Shown here: positions 7,833 through 16,120 of the stretch, one piece after another
Position numbering within the stretch: the stretch's first letter is position 1
Layout of the letters: every line of letters starts with the position of its first letter
Assembly: GCF_002101815.1 (NCBI RefSeq)
Contig: NZ_LQPM01000030.1
Span: 1-64,000 of the forward strand
Source: Mycobacterium paraense
GTDB lineage: Bacteria > Actinomycetota > Actinomycetes > Mycobacteriales > Mycobacteriaceae
Direction of reading: 5' to 3'
Length of the DNA: 64,000 bases
The notes under the pieces: model-generated
What the model saw: only the letters and a program-made list of their open reading frames with translations
Told to the model about the DNA's origin: nothing
Database searches by the model: none
Program-made: the position numbers and the translations under genes

Positions 7833-7852
7833 GATGCGACTTTTGTCGCATC
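7833..7852. promoter_or_regulatory. TetR operator, 8-bp inverted repeat
   Basis: GATGCGAC TTTT GTCGCATC is a perfect eight-base inverted repeat with a four-base spacer. It lies 15 bases upstream of the TetR start and 48 bases upstream of the divergent reductase gene. Placement and symmetry fit autoregulation plus control of the divergent gene. Confidence 0.75.
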
Positions 7853-7900
7853 ACTCTGTTACGGTGATAGGACATCAGTCTCATCACTCGAGGAGTAGTC

Positions 7901-8779
7901 ATGCGGGTTTTCGTCACGGGTGCCACCGGCGGGGTCGGTTCGGCGGTCGTCCCCGAGCTCATCGGCGCCGGCCACGAGGTCCTCGCGCTGGCCCGGTCCG
8001 ACGCGTCGTCGCGGGCGGCCGCGTCGATGGGGGCCGAGGTGTTGCGCGGCGACCTCGACGACGCCGAGAGCCTGCGCAGGGGCGCCGCCGAGGCCGATGG
8101 CGTCGTCCACCTGGCCTTTCTGCACTTCGACGATTTCGAGAAGGCGGTCGCGCAGGAGGCCGCCGCCGTCGAGACGTTCGGCGCGGCGCTGGACGGCAGC
8201 GGCAAGCCGTTCGTCATGGCCTCGGGAACGCCTCCCGTCCCCGGCCGCGCCGCCACCGAGCGGGATTGGCCGCCGAGCGAGGGGCTCGTCGGCGGGCGCA
8301 GCCGCAACGCGCACGCCGCCGTGGAATTGGCGGACCGGGGTGTCCGCTCGGCGGTGGTCCGCCTCCCCCGGTCCGTGCACCGGGCGGGCGGTCCCTGCGG
8401 TTTCGCCTCCCTGCTCGTCGAGGCCGCCCGGCGGACCGGCGTGTCCGGATACGTCGGCGACGGCACCCAGCGCTGGCCGGCCGTGCACGTCCTCGACGCC
8501 GCCCGCCTGTTCCGGCTGGTTCTCGAGCAGGCCACGCCCGGCACGGTCGCGCACGCCGTCGGCGACGAGGGCGACCCGATGCGCGCGCTCGCCGAGGCCA
8601 TCGGGCGCCAGCTCGAGCTGCCCACGGTGTCGGTCCCCGCGGAGCATTTCGGGTTCGTCGGCGCCATCTACGCCCTGGACCAGCCGGCCTCGAGCGAGGC
8701 GACCCGGGAGAGATTCGGGTGGCAGCCCACCCATCCGAGCCTGCTCGAGGATCTGGAGGCAGGAAACTATCCGGTGTGA
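7901..8779 (+). CDS. NAD-dependent epimerase/reductase (atypical extended SDR)
   Basis: 292 residues. The Rossmann motif GATGGVGS at 7-14 is at the extreme N-terminus, followed by the acidic patch GDLDD near residue 50. The C-terminus matches the NmrA/extended-SDR type, with a late FGWQPTHPSLLEDL motif typical of sugar epimerase-like proteins. The usual YxxxK catalytic pair is not evident; an RSRN segment stands in the expected region, so it may be a non-classical reductase or sensor. It is divergently transcribed from the TetR gene with the operator between them. Function beyond NAD(P) binding is unknown. Confidence 0.82.
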   Translation: MRVFVTGATGGVGSAVVPELIGAGHEVLALARSDASSRAAASMGAEVLRGDLDDAESLRRGAAEADGVVHLAFLHFDDFEKAVAQEAAAVETFGAALDGSGKPFVMASGTPPVPGRAATERDWPPSEGLVGGRSRNAHAAVELADRGVRSAVVRLPRSVHRAGGPCGFASLLVEAARRTGVSGYVGDGTQRWPAVHVLDAARLFRLVLEQATPGTVAHAVGDEGDPMRALAEAIGRQLELPTVSVPAEHFGFVGAIYALDQPASSEATRERFGWQPTHPSLLEDLEAGNYPV

Positions 8780-8802
8780 GACCGTGCGGCTACGGTCGCG
8801 AC

Positions 8803-9294
8803 ATGACCAGCTGGAGAGAGTTCACGGAAGCCGCTCCGCGCATCGCGACCATCTTCGTCCGCCGCCATCGGGCCACCGGCAACTTGTGCATGCTGGGCAC
8901 GCTTCGTTCCGACGGGTTTCCCCGAATCAGCCCGGTCGAGCCGAGGGCCTTCGAGGATCAGCTCTGGATCGTCGGCATGCCCGCTACGACGAAATTTCGT
9001 GACCTCGCCCGCGATCCGCGCTTCTGCCTGCACACCGCCACCGTCGACACCGGGGTCGAAGACGGTGACGCGAAGTTGTTCGGCGTCGTCGAGGACGTCG
9101 GGGACAGGGCCCTGCAGCGACGGTTCGCCGAAGCGCTCTACGAAGAGACCGGCCTGGACCTTCGAGGGCAGGACTTCGATCACTTCTATCGGGCCGACCT
9201 GATCGGCGGGTCCGCGGTCGAGGTGACCGATGGCCACCTGGACATCACGATCTGGAAGCCCGGCGAGGCCGAGCGCGTCGTGCGCAAGCACTGA
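8803..9294 (+). CDS. Pyridoxamine 5'-phosphate oxidase-fold protein (flavin/F420 reductase-like)
   Basis: 163 residues of split beta-barrel character: LCMLGTLRSDGFPRISPV, then LWIVG, TTKFRDLARDPRFCLHT and KLFGVVEDVGD. This matches the PNPOx-like/FDOR superfamily, common in mycobacteria as F420- or FMN-dependent reductases. The ATG at 8803 lies 24 bases after the preceding stop, so it may be cotranscribed with the reductase. The open frame continues upstream but is only a shadow of that gene. Cofactor and substrate cannot be read from the sequence. Confidence 0.82.
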   Translation: MTSWREFTEAAPRIATIFVRRHRATGNLCMLGTLRSDGFPRISPVEPRAFEDQLWIVGMPATTKFRDLARDPRFCLHTATVDTGVEDGDAKLFGVVEDVGDRALQRRFAEALYEETGLDLRGQDFDHFYRADLIGGSAVEVTDGHLDITIWKPGEAERVVRKH

Positions 9295-9374
9295 ACGCCT
9301 TGCCAACCCCCGAGGGCAGTTACTAGGATATGCAAGTATCCGCTTTCAGCGCGCCAACAACACTCGAGGGCCCC

Positions 9375-10895
9375 ATGACCACACAGATCCCGCACTTCAT
9401 CGACGGGAAGCGCACCGCAGGCCAGTCCACCCGCACCGCCGACGTCTTCAACCCCAGCACCGGCGAGGTGCAGGCGAAAGTGCCGATGGCCGGCAAGGCC
9501 GACGTCGACGCGGCGGTGGCCTCGGCCGTCGAGGCCCAAAAGGGTTGGGCCGCATGGAATCCGCAGCGCCGCGCGCGGGTGATGATGCGCTTCATCGACC
9601 TGGTCAACAAGAACATCGACGAGCTGGCCGAGCTGCTGTCCCTCGAGCACGGCAAGACGGTGGCCGACTCGCGCGGCGACGTCCAGCGCGGCATCGAGGT
9701 GATCGAGTTCGCCATCGGGATCCCGCACCTGCTCAAGGGTGAGTACAGCGAGGGCGCCGGGCCGGGCATCGACGTCTACTCGCTGCGCCAGCCGCTGGGC
9801 GTGGTCGCCGGCATCACGCCGTTCAACTTCCCGGCGATGATCCCGTTGTGGAAGGCCGGGCCGGCCCTCGCGTGCGGAAATGCCTTCGTGCTCAAGCCCA
9901 GTGAGCGCGACCCCTCGGTCCCGGTGCGGTTGGCCGAGCTGTTCGGAGAGGCCGGGCTGCCGCCGGGCGTCTTCCAGGTCGTGCACGGGGACAAGGAGGC
10001 CGTCGACGCCATCCTGCACCACCCCGACATCCAGGCTGTGGGTTTCGTCGGCAGCTCCGACATCGCGCACTACATCTACTCCACGGCCGCGGCCAACGAC
10101 AAGCGGTCGCAGTGCTTCGGCGGCGCCAAGAACCACATGATCGTGATGCCCGACGCCGACCTGGACCAGGCCGTCGACGCGCTGATCGGCGCCGGGTACG
10201 GCAGCGCCGGCGAGCGCTGCATGGCGATCAGCGTCGCGGTGCCCGTCGGCGAGCAGACCGCGGACCGGTTGCGCGCCAGGCTGATCGAGCGGATCAACAA
10301 CCTGCGCGTCGGCCACAGCCTCGACCCCAAGGCCGACTACGGCCCACTGGTCACCGAGGCCGCTCTGGCGCGAGTGCGCGACTACATCGGCCAGGGCGTC
10401 GAGGCGGGCGCCGAATTGGTCATCGACGGCCGCGAGCGCACCAGCGACGATCTGACCTTCGGTGACGCCAACCTGGAGGGCGGATTCTTCATCGGCCCCA
10501 CCCTGTTCGACCACGTCACCCCCGACATGTCGATCTACACCGACGAGATCTTCGGGCCGGTGCTGTGCATGGTGCGCGCGCACGACTACGAAGAGGCCCT
10601 GCGGCTGCCCTCGGAACACGAGTACGGCAACGGCGTGGCGATCTTCACGCGCGACGGCGACGCCGCCCGCGACTTCGTGTCCCGGGTGCAGGTGGGCATG
10701 GTGGGCGTCAACGTGCCGATCCCGGTGCCGGTTGCCTACCACACCTTCGGCGGCTGGAAGCGCTCCGGCTTCGGCGACCTCAACCAGCACGGCCCGGCGT
10801 CGATCCAGTTCTACACCAAGGTCAAGACCGTCACGTCGCGATGGCCGTCCGGCATCAAGGACGGCGCCGAATTCGTCATCCCCACAATGAATTAA
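9375..10895 (+). CDS. mmsA: Methylmalonate-semialdehyde dehydrogenase (acylating)
   Basis: 506 residues of the CoA-acylating aldehyde dehydrogenase family. It converts methylmalonate semialdehyde (and malonate semialdehyde) to propionyl-CoA (acetyl-CoA) in valine and thymine catabolism, with NAD and CoA. Visible hallmarks: GVVAGITPFNFPAMIPLWK (NAD-binding), FVGSSDIAHYIY, and the active-site Cys in GSAGERCMAISV. The C-terminus SGIKDGAEFVIPTMN is almost identical to M. tuberculosis Rv0753c as recalled. ATG 9375 (MTTQIPHFIDGK) matches the family start; an upstream in-frame ATG at 9330 would add 15 unlikely residues. It forms an operon with fadE9 and mmsB. Confidence 0.96.
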   Translation: MTTQIPHFIDGKRTAGQSTRTADVFNPSTGEVQAKVPMAGKADVDAAVASAVEAQKGWAAWNPQRRARVMMRFIDLVNKNIDELAELLSLEHGKTVADSRGDVQRGIEVIEFAIGIPHLLKGEYSEGAGPGIDVYSLRQPLGVVAGITPFNFPAMIPLWKAGPALACGNAFVLKPSERDPSVPVRLAELFGEAGLPPGVFQVVHGDKEAVDAILHHPDIQAVGFVGSSDIAHYIYSTAAANDKRSQCFGGAKNHMIVMPDADLDQAVDALIGAGYGSAGERCMAISVAVPVGEQTADRLRARLIERINNLRVGHSLDPKADYGPLVTEAALARVRDYIGQGVEAGAELVIDGRERTSDDLTFGDANLEGGFFIGPTLFDHVTPDMSIYTDEIFGPVLCMVRAHDYEEALRLPSEHEYGNGVAIFTRDGDAARDFVSRVQVGMVGVNVPIPVPVAYHTFGGWKRSGFGDLNQHGPASIQFYTKVKTVTSRWPSGIKDGAEFVIPTMN

Positions 10896-10900
10896 CCGCC

Positions 10901-12061
10901 ATGTTCACTCTGAACGACGACGAGCGGGTCATCACCGAGACGGCGGCCGCGTTCGCCGCCAAACGAATCGCCCCGCACGCGCTGGATTGGGACGCGGCCA
11001 AGCACTTTCCGACCGACGTGCTGCGCGAGTCCGCCGAGTTGGGCATGGCGGCCATCTACTGCCGCGAAGACGTCGGCGGCAGCGGGCTGCGCCGGCTGGA
11101 CGGGGTCCGCATCTTCGAGCAGCTGGCCATCGGCGATCCGGTCACGGCGGCGTTCCTGTCCATCCACAACATGTGCGCGTGGATGATCGACAGCTTCGGC
11201 ACCGACGAGCAACGCAAGTTCTGGGTGCCGCGGCTGGCCGCGATGGATGTCATCGCCAGCTACTGCCTGACCGAGCCCGGCGCCGGGTCGGACGCCGCCG
11301 CGCTGAGCACCCGCGCCGTCAAGCAGGGCGGCGACTACGTGCTCGACGGCGTCAAGCAGTTCATCTCCGGCGCCGGGGCCTCGGACGTCTACGTGGTGAT
11401 GGCCAGGACCGGCGGCGAGGGCCCGCGCGGCATCTCCGCGTTCGTCGTCGAAAAGGGCACCGACGGGCTGAGTTTCGGGGCGCTCGAGGAGAAGATGGGC
11501 TGGCACGCCCAGCCCACCGCGCAGGTCATCTTCGACGGCGTGCGGGTGCCCGCCGACGCGATGCTGGGCGGCGCCGACGGCGAGGGCGCCGGCTTCGGCA
11601 TCGCGATGAACGGCCTCAACGGCGGCCGGCTCAACATCGCCGCGTGCTCGCTCGGCGGGGCGCAGTCCGCCTTCGACAAGGCGGGCGCCTACGTGCGCGA
11701 GCGGCAGGCCTTCGGCTCTCCCCTGCTCGACGAGCCGACCATCCGGTTCGCCCTGGCCGACATGGCCACCGGGCTCGAGACCTCGCGGATGATGTTGTGG
11801 CGCGCCGCGAATGCCTTGGACACCGACGACCCCGACAAGGTCGAGCTCTGCGCGATGGCCAAGCGCTACGTCACCGACACCTGCTTCGAGGTCGCGGACA
11901 AGGCGCTGCAATTGCACGGCGGCTACGGCTATCTGCGCGAGTACGGTCTGGAGAAGATCGTCCGCGACCTGCGGGTGCATCGAATCCTGGAAGGTACCAA
12001 CGAAATCATGCGGGTGGTCATCGGCCGGGCCGAGGCCGGCCGCGTGCGGGCGAGCGCCTAG
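10901..12061 (+). CDS. fadE9: Acyl-CoA dehydrogenase FadE9 (isobutyryl-CoA dehydrogenase type)
   Basis: 386 residues. Flavoprotein dehydrogenase; the context of mmsA and mmsB points to isobutyryl-CoA to methacrylyl-CoA in valine degradation. Motifs: YCLTEPGAGSDAA (FAD/substrate-binding), ISGAGASDVYVVMART, RQAFGSPLLDEPTIRF, and the C-terminal HRILEGTNEIMR containing the catalytic-base Glu position. The start is five bases after the mmsA stop, and the stop is followed nine bases later by mmsB. It is the orthologue of Rv0752c by order and sequence. Confidence 0.94.
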   Translation: MFTLNDDERVITETAAAFAAKRIAPHALDWDAAKHFPTDVLRESAELGMAAIYCREDVGGSGLRRLDGVRIFEQLAIGDPVTAAFLSIHNMCAWMIDSFGTDEQRKFWVPRLAAMDVIASYCLTEPGAGSDAAALSTRAVKQGGDYVLDGVKQFISGAGASDVYVVMARTGGEGPRGISAFVVEKGTDGLSFGALEEKMGWHAQPTAQVIFDGVRVPADAMLGGADGEGAGFGIAMNGLNGGRLNIAACSLGGAQSAFDKAGAYVRERQAFGSPLLDEPTIRFALADMATGLETSRMMLWRAANALDTDDPDKVELCAMAKRYVTDTCFEVADKALQLHGGYGYLREYGLEKIVRDLRVHRILEGTNEIMRVVIGRAEAGRVRASA

Positions 12062-12070
12062 GAGGCTCAG

Positions 12071-12946
12071 TTGACGGCAATCGCGTTTCTGGGGCTGGGC
12101 AACATGGGCGGGCCAATGTCGGCCAATCTGGTCGCCGCCGGCCACGATGTGCGCGGGTATGACCCGGTACCCGCGGCCGCGGCCGCCGCGACCGCCGGCG
12201 GTGTCACGGTCTTCGACAGCGCCGCCGACGCGGTGGCCGAGGCGGACGTCGTCATCACCATGCTGCCCAACGGCGACATCGTCAAACGCTGCTACGGCGA
12301 GGTGCTGCCCGCCGCCCGGGACGGCGCGCTGTTCATCGACAGCTCGACGATCTCCGTCAACGACGCCCGGGAGGTGCACGCGCTTGCCGAGCAGCACGGG
12401 GTCGCGCAGCTCGACGCCCCGGTCTCGGGCGGCGTGAAGGGCGCCGTCGCCGGCACCCTCGCGTTCATGGTGGGCGGCGACGAGTCGGCGCTGCAGCGCG
12501 CCCGGCCGGTGCTGGAACCCATGGCGGGCAAGGTCATTCATTGCGGTGCGGCCGGGGCGGGCCAGGCGGCCAAGGTGTGCAACAACATGGTGCTCGCGGT
12601 GCAGCAGATCGTGGTCGGTGAGGCGTTCGTGCTCGCCGAGAAGCTGGGGCTGTCGGCGCAGTCCCTGTTCGACGTCATCACCGGCGCGACCGGCAATTGC
12701 TGGGCGGTGCACACGAATTGCCCGGTGCCCGGCCCGGTTCCGACCTCGCCGGCCAACAACGACTTCAAGCCGGGTTTCGCGACCGCGCTGATGAACAAGG
12801 ACCTGGGCCTGGCGATGGACGCGGTGACGTCCACCGGTTCGGCGGCACCGCTGGGCACGCACGCCGCGGAGATCTACGCCAAGTTCGCCGCCGACCATGC
12901 CGACAAGGACTTCAGCGCGGTGATCGAGGCGCTGCGCGGCGGCTAA
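12071..12946 (+). CDS. mmsB: 3-hydroxyisobutyrate dehydrogenase
   Basis: 291 residues. Oxidises 3-hydroxyisobutyrate to methylmalonate semialdehyde, feeding MmsA. The N-terminal NAD motif is FLGLGNMGGPMSANL; the substrate signature DAPVSGGVKGA and the catalytic Lys in GAGQAAKVCNN are present. The start is TTG at 12071, directly after a GGAGG ribosome-binding site at 12061-12065. It ends 10 bases before the convergent DinB-like gene. Orthologue of Rv0751c. Confidence 0.95.
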   Translation: MTAIAFLGLGNMGGPMSANLVAAGHDVRGYDPVPAAAAAATAGGVTVFDSAADAVAEADVVITMLPNGDIVKRCYGEVLPAARDGALFIDSSTISVNDAREVHALAEQHGVAQLDAPVSGGVKGAVAGTLAFMVGGDESALQRARPVLEPMAGKVIHCGAAGAGQAAKVCNNMVLAVQQIVVGEAFVLAEKLGLSAQSLFDVITGATGNCWAVHTNCPVPGPVPTSPANNDFKPGFATALMNKDLGLAMDAVTSTGSAAPLGTHAAEIYAKFAADHADKDFSAVIEALRGG

Positions 12947-12955
12947 AGCCTTGCG

Positions 12956-13504
12956 TCACTGCACCTTTCGGCCGAGGAACGCGGCCAGCTGATCGGCGGG
13001 CGCCCGGTCGCCCGAGCACGACTGCTCGTGGCCGAAGGGCCGGCCCGGCCCGCGGAATTCGGCCCTGACGAAGGCCCGGGCGGCGACGAGCTGCTCGGCC
13101 GCCAGCTCCGGGTCGAGATCGGTGGACTGGTCGGTGGCGAAGGCGAGATCCCACGCGTGGGTCAGCACGTCGGAGGTGCGCATCCCGACGAACACCTGCC
13201 CGGGGACCTCCCCGAACGGCAGCTTGTACATCGCGGTCATCCCGTCCGGCCCGGCGAAGACGTTCTGGGCGGCCAGCGCGGAGGCCCGGTGGGCGGCGAC
13301 CGCGTCGTCGGGCCGGGCCTGCGGCTCGGTGGGTTTGGCCGCCCACAGCCCGACGCGCTCGTTGCCGCCGATGACGTGGTCGATCAGGTCCCCGATCGTC
13401 CACTCCGTGCAGGGCGTCGGCGCGCCGAACTGGTCGGGGCTGACACGGGCAAGGACGCCGGCGAACGCCTCCTGGGCGCGCTGGTGCGCAACTAATGGGT
13501 CCAC
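12956..13504 (-). CDS. DinB-like/mycothiol maleylpyruvate isomerase-fold protein (TIGR03086 type)
   Basis: 182 residues from a GTG start. The N-terminal pattern TPCTEWTIGDLIDHVIGGNERV, followed later by SDVLTHAWDLAFATDQ, is the metal-binding signature of the actinobacterial TIGR03086 family. These proteins have a four-helix DinB fold, with His residues binding zinc, and are often mycothiol-dependent. Order suggests the Rv0738 orthologue. It lies 24 bases behind the MarR gene on the same strand and may be the tail of the SigL-linked operon. Substrate unknown. Confidence 0.85.
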   Translation of the reverse strand: MDPLVAHQRAQEAFAGVLARVSPDQFGAPTPCTEWTIGDLIDHVIGGNERVGLWAAKPTEPQARPDDAVAAHRASALAAQNVFAGPDGMTAMYKLPFGEVPGQVFVGMRTSDVLTHAWDLAFATDQSTDLDPELAAEQLVAARAFVRAEFRGPGRPFGHEQSCSGDRAPADQLAAFLGRKVQ

Positions 13505-13528
13505 GGTCCTGTCCTGCCTTCCTTCGTT

Positions 13529-14038
13529 TCAGTCTGAGAAGTCACCCGCGTTGCGCCGCAACGTCTCGATGGACGACACCAGCGCCTGGGATTCGGCGTC
13601 CTTGATCCCGATGTCGGCGAACACCTGCTCGTTGAGCGTGATTGTGGCGTCCTCGACGGTGGAACGCCCGAGATCGGTGATTTGCACCAGCGTCGTGCGC
13701 CCGTCGGTGGGGTGCGGCGCCCGCTGGACCAGCCCGTCGGCCTCCAGCCGGCGGATGGCGTGGGTCACGCTGGTGACGTGGACCTGCAACCGATCGGACG
13801 CCTTGGTGATCGGTAACGCCCCGGTGCGGCTGAACGCCAGCAGCCGCAGCAACTCGTAGCGGGAAAAGCTCAAGTCGTAGGGCCGCAGCGCGTTCTCCAC
13901 CCGGGCCAACAGGATCTGGTGCGCGCGCATCACCGAGGTGACCGCCACCATGCCCTGCGACACCTCGCCCCACCCGGCGCGCTCCCAGTTGGCCCGCGCC
14001 GCGGCGATCGGATCGCGCTTGGAGCTTGATGGGGCCAC
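13529..14038 (-). CDS. MarR-family transcriptional regulator
   Basis: 169 residues, GTG start. The winged-helix domain runs through SFSRYELLRLLAF, ITKASDRLQVHVTSVTHAIRRLEADGLVQR and the wing HPTDGRTTLVQITDLG. This pattern is typical of MarR regulators. Order matches Rv0737, which in M. tuberculosis lies next to rslA; here a four-gene biosynthetic block is inserted between them. The gene begins nine bases after the aminotransferase stop, so it is probably co-expressed with the block and may answer to its product. Target sites were not identified. Confidence 0.9.
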   Translation of the reverse strand: MAPSSSKRDPIAAARANWERAGWGEVSQGMVAVTSVMRAHQILLARVENALRPYDLSFSRYELLRLLAFSRTGALPITKASDRLQVHVTSVTHAIRRLEADGLVQRAPHPTDGRTTLVQITDLGRSTVEDATITLNEQVFADIGIKDAESQALVSSIETLRRNAGDFSD

Positions 14039-14047
14039 GGCCCCTTC

Positions 14048-15100
14048 TTACCGCATCTGCGGCCCAACCGTGGCCTTTCCTATCGCCGAGACCACCGCCA
14101 GCGTCGACGCGCGGTTGCCGACGGTGATGCGCGCGCCGCCGTCCGCGTAGTGGCGCACCTGCAGGCCGCTGCCCGCGAAAACCTCATGCCACGGCCCACC
14201 CCTCGAAGGCAGGTACATGAAGTTCGCGTGGGCGTCGGTGGTGTAGACCCCCAGCGCGCTCAGCCGCATCCGCAGATAGCGGCGTTCCGCGTTGATCGCG
14301 TGAATCCGTTGCAGCAGTTGGTCTTCCGCCTCATACGACGCGGCGACCGCGAGCAGGCTGGTAAGCGCGACCCCGAACGGCAGCTGCTGGGACCACAGGG
14401 TGCCCGCCAGTTCCGGCGCCGCCAGCCCGTAGCCGATCCGCAAACCCGCCAGCCCGTACGCCTTGGAGAACGTCCGCAGGACCACGACGTTGGGAAAGCG
14501 GGACAGCAACGCCGGGACGTCGATGCGGTGCTCGGGCGCGGCGAATTCGATGTACGCCTCGTCGAGCAGCACGACGGTGTCGCGCGGCACCCGGCCCAGA
14601 AAACGCACGAGCTCGGCGGCGGGCTCCAGCGTGCCGGTCGGGTTGTGCGGGCGGCACACCACCACCACCCGCGCGCCGGCGGCTGCGTCGGCCAGGCCGT
14701 CGAGGTCGTGGTGGCCGTCCTGGTCGAGCGGAACGGTCAGCGAATTCAGCCGCGCCATCGCGGCGATGATCGGGTAGCCGTCGAAGGTCGGCGACGCCAT
14801 CGCCACCACGTCGCCCGGTTCGGTCAGCGCCTGCAGGGCCTGCAGCGCCACCCCGGTCGCGCCGGCGCCCAGCACCACCTGGTCGGCGGGCAGGCCGACG
14901 TGGCCGGCGATCACGCCGCGCAGCCGCTCGGGCAGGAACTCGGGGTAACGGTTGACCGCATAGATGGACCGGATCAGCGCGGACCGCACCGCCGGCAGCG
15001 GCGGGAACGGATTCTCGTTGAGCGACAAGGCAAGCGGGTCGATCGCGGTCGGAAACGCGTCGTCGATCTCGGCGGCGAACGGGCCGCGGACCGGTTGCAT
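14048..15100 (-). CDS. PLP-dependent aminotransferase, histidinol-phosphate aminotransferase-like (class I/II)
   Basis: 350 residues. Fold-type I aminotransferase close to HisC. Key residues: LNENPF near the N-terminus, N153 in PHNPTG, D180 in LLDEAYIEF, the PLP Schiff-base lysine K213 in RTFSKAYGLAGLRIGYGL, and a C-terminal RITVGN. It is not the genomic hisC by context: it is coupled to a KAS III-like gene (TGATG overlap at 15100-15102) within a ThDP/SRPBCC/KAS III block. It probably aminates a keto intermediate or product of that pathway, or supplies a 2-oxo acid. Exact substrate unknown. Confidence 0.88.
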   Translation of the reverse strand: MQPVRGPFAAEIDDAFPTAIDPLALSLNENPFPPLPAVRSALIRSIYAVNRYPEFLPERLRGVIAGHVGLPADQVVLGAGATGVALQALQALTEPGDVVAMASPTFDGYPIIAAMARLNSLTVPLDQDGHHDLDGLADAAAGARVVVVCRPHNPTGTLEPAAELVRFLGRVPRDTVVLLDEAYIEFAAPEHRIDVPALLSRFPNVVVLRTFSKAYGLAGLRIGYGLAAPELAGTLWSQQLPFGVALTSLLAVAASYEAEDQLLQRIHAINAERRYLRMRLSALGVYTTDAHANFMYLPSRGGPWHEVFAGSGLQVRHYADGGARITVGNRASTLAVVSAIGKATVGPQMR

Positions 15101-16119
15101 CAGCTTCGTCCGCCCCAGCGCACCGCCGCCGCGCCGGCGAAGTCGCCGGCGTGGGCGAAGGCCGCCATCAGGACCACATCGCCCGCCTTGGCCTGCCCGT
15201 CGGTGATCGCACGGTCGAGGTTGACGGGGATCCCGGCGCCGAACAGATTGCCGCACTCCTCGAAGGTGTCCCGATGGCGTTCGGGGGGCAATTCGAGCGC
15301 GTCCCGCCAGTTGCGCAGAAACGCCCGGTTGGGCTGGTTGGTGACGAGCAGGTCGATGTCCTTGGTGGGCAGCCCGATTCGGTCGCAGACCGCGAACGCC
15401 ACCTCGGGTACCTGCCGGTTGCCCCGGGCCAGCACCTTGGTGATCTTGCTTTCGGTGAAGCCGATGCTGCCCTCGCCCGGCCCGGCCTGCCACCACTTGC
15501 GGGGCGGGTCGAAGGACAGCGTCATCTCACCGGCGTACTCGCCGTAGGTGCGGCACTCGACATCGAGGATGGGCGAGGCGTCGGACAACGCCACCAGCGC
15601 CACCGCCGCCCCGTCGCCGGGGACCGCCGATTGCGCCTTTCGCCGGATCGTCGGCTGGTCGAAGAACTGCCCCGCGGCATTCTGCGCGATCGCGATCAGC
15701 GCGCTGTGGCCCTCCCCCGACGACAGCAGCTTGCGGGCCACGTTGAGCGCCAACACGAAAGCCGCGCACCCGCCGTTGTTCAGGTCGAGCACCCAGGAGG
15801 GCCGCATGCCCAGCCGGTGCGCGATGCCGCCCCCTTGCCCATAGAACGCCATGTCCGGCACCTGGGTGTGGGTGATCAGCACGTCGGCGCCCTCGACGGC
15901 GTCGTGGCCGTGCCGCTCGATGATCCCGCGGGCCGCGCGTTCGATCATGTCGATCGAGCTCTCCTCGGGCCCGACGTGATGGCGAAGCTTGGGGGCGCGG
16001 AACATGAGATGGTCTCGCAGGTCGTCGTTTTCGGCGAATTGCGCGTAGTACTCGGCGCCGATCGGCTCGCCCGGCAGATAGGTGGAGACGTCGATCAGGC
16101 TGACGCTTGGCGTGCTCAT
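15100..16119 (-). CDS. KAS III (FabH)-like thiolase-fold enzyme with His-to-Asn change
   Basis: 339 residues. The thiolase fold has an active-site Cys at C118 in NNGGCAAF. In FabH the other catalytic residues are a His in an HQAN-type motif and an Asn exactly 30 residues later. Here the matching positions are N261 (in VTNQPNRAF) and N291 (in ECGNLFGAG), again 30 apart, so the His is replaced by Asn. The enzyme may therefore transfer acyl groups rather than perform standard decarboxylative condensation. It starts one base after the SRPBCC stop and overlaps the aminotransferase start. It is presumably an acyl- or malonyl-using step in a small biosynthetic operon. Confidence 0.88.
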   Translation of the reverse strand: MSTPSVSLIDVSTYLPGEPIGAEYYAQFAENDDLRDHLMFRAPKLRHHVGPEESSIDMIERAARGIIERHGHDAVEGADVLITHTQVPDMAFYGQGGGIAHRLGMRPSWVLDLNNGGCAAFVLALNVARKLLSSGEGHSALIAIAQNAAGQFFDQPTIRRKAQSAVPGDGAAVALVALSDASPILDVECRTYGEYAGEMTLSFDPPRKWWQAGPGEGSIGFTESKITKVLARGNRQVPEVAFAVCDRIGLPTKDIDLLVTNQPNRAFLRNWRDALELPPERHRDTFEECGNLFGAGIPVNLDRAITDGQAKAGDVVLMAAFAHAGDFAGAAAVRWGGRS

Positions 16120-16120
16120 G

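Noticed and set aside
9186..12898. Two long minus-strand ORFs opposite mmsA, fadE9 and mmsB
   Set aside because: They mirror the coding strand of conserved catabolic genes; their composition is that of reverse-strand shadows in high-GC DNA.
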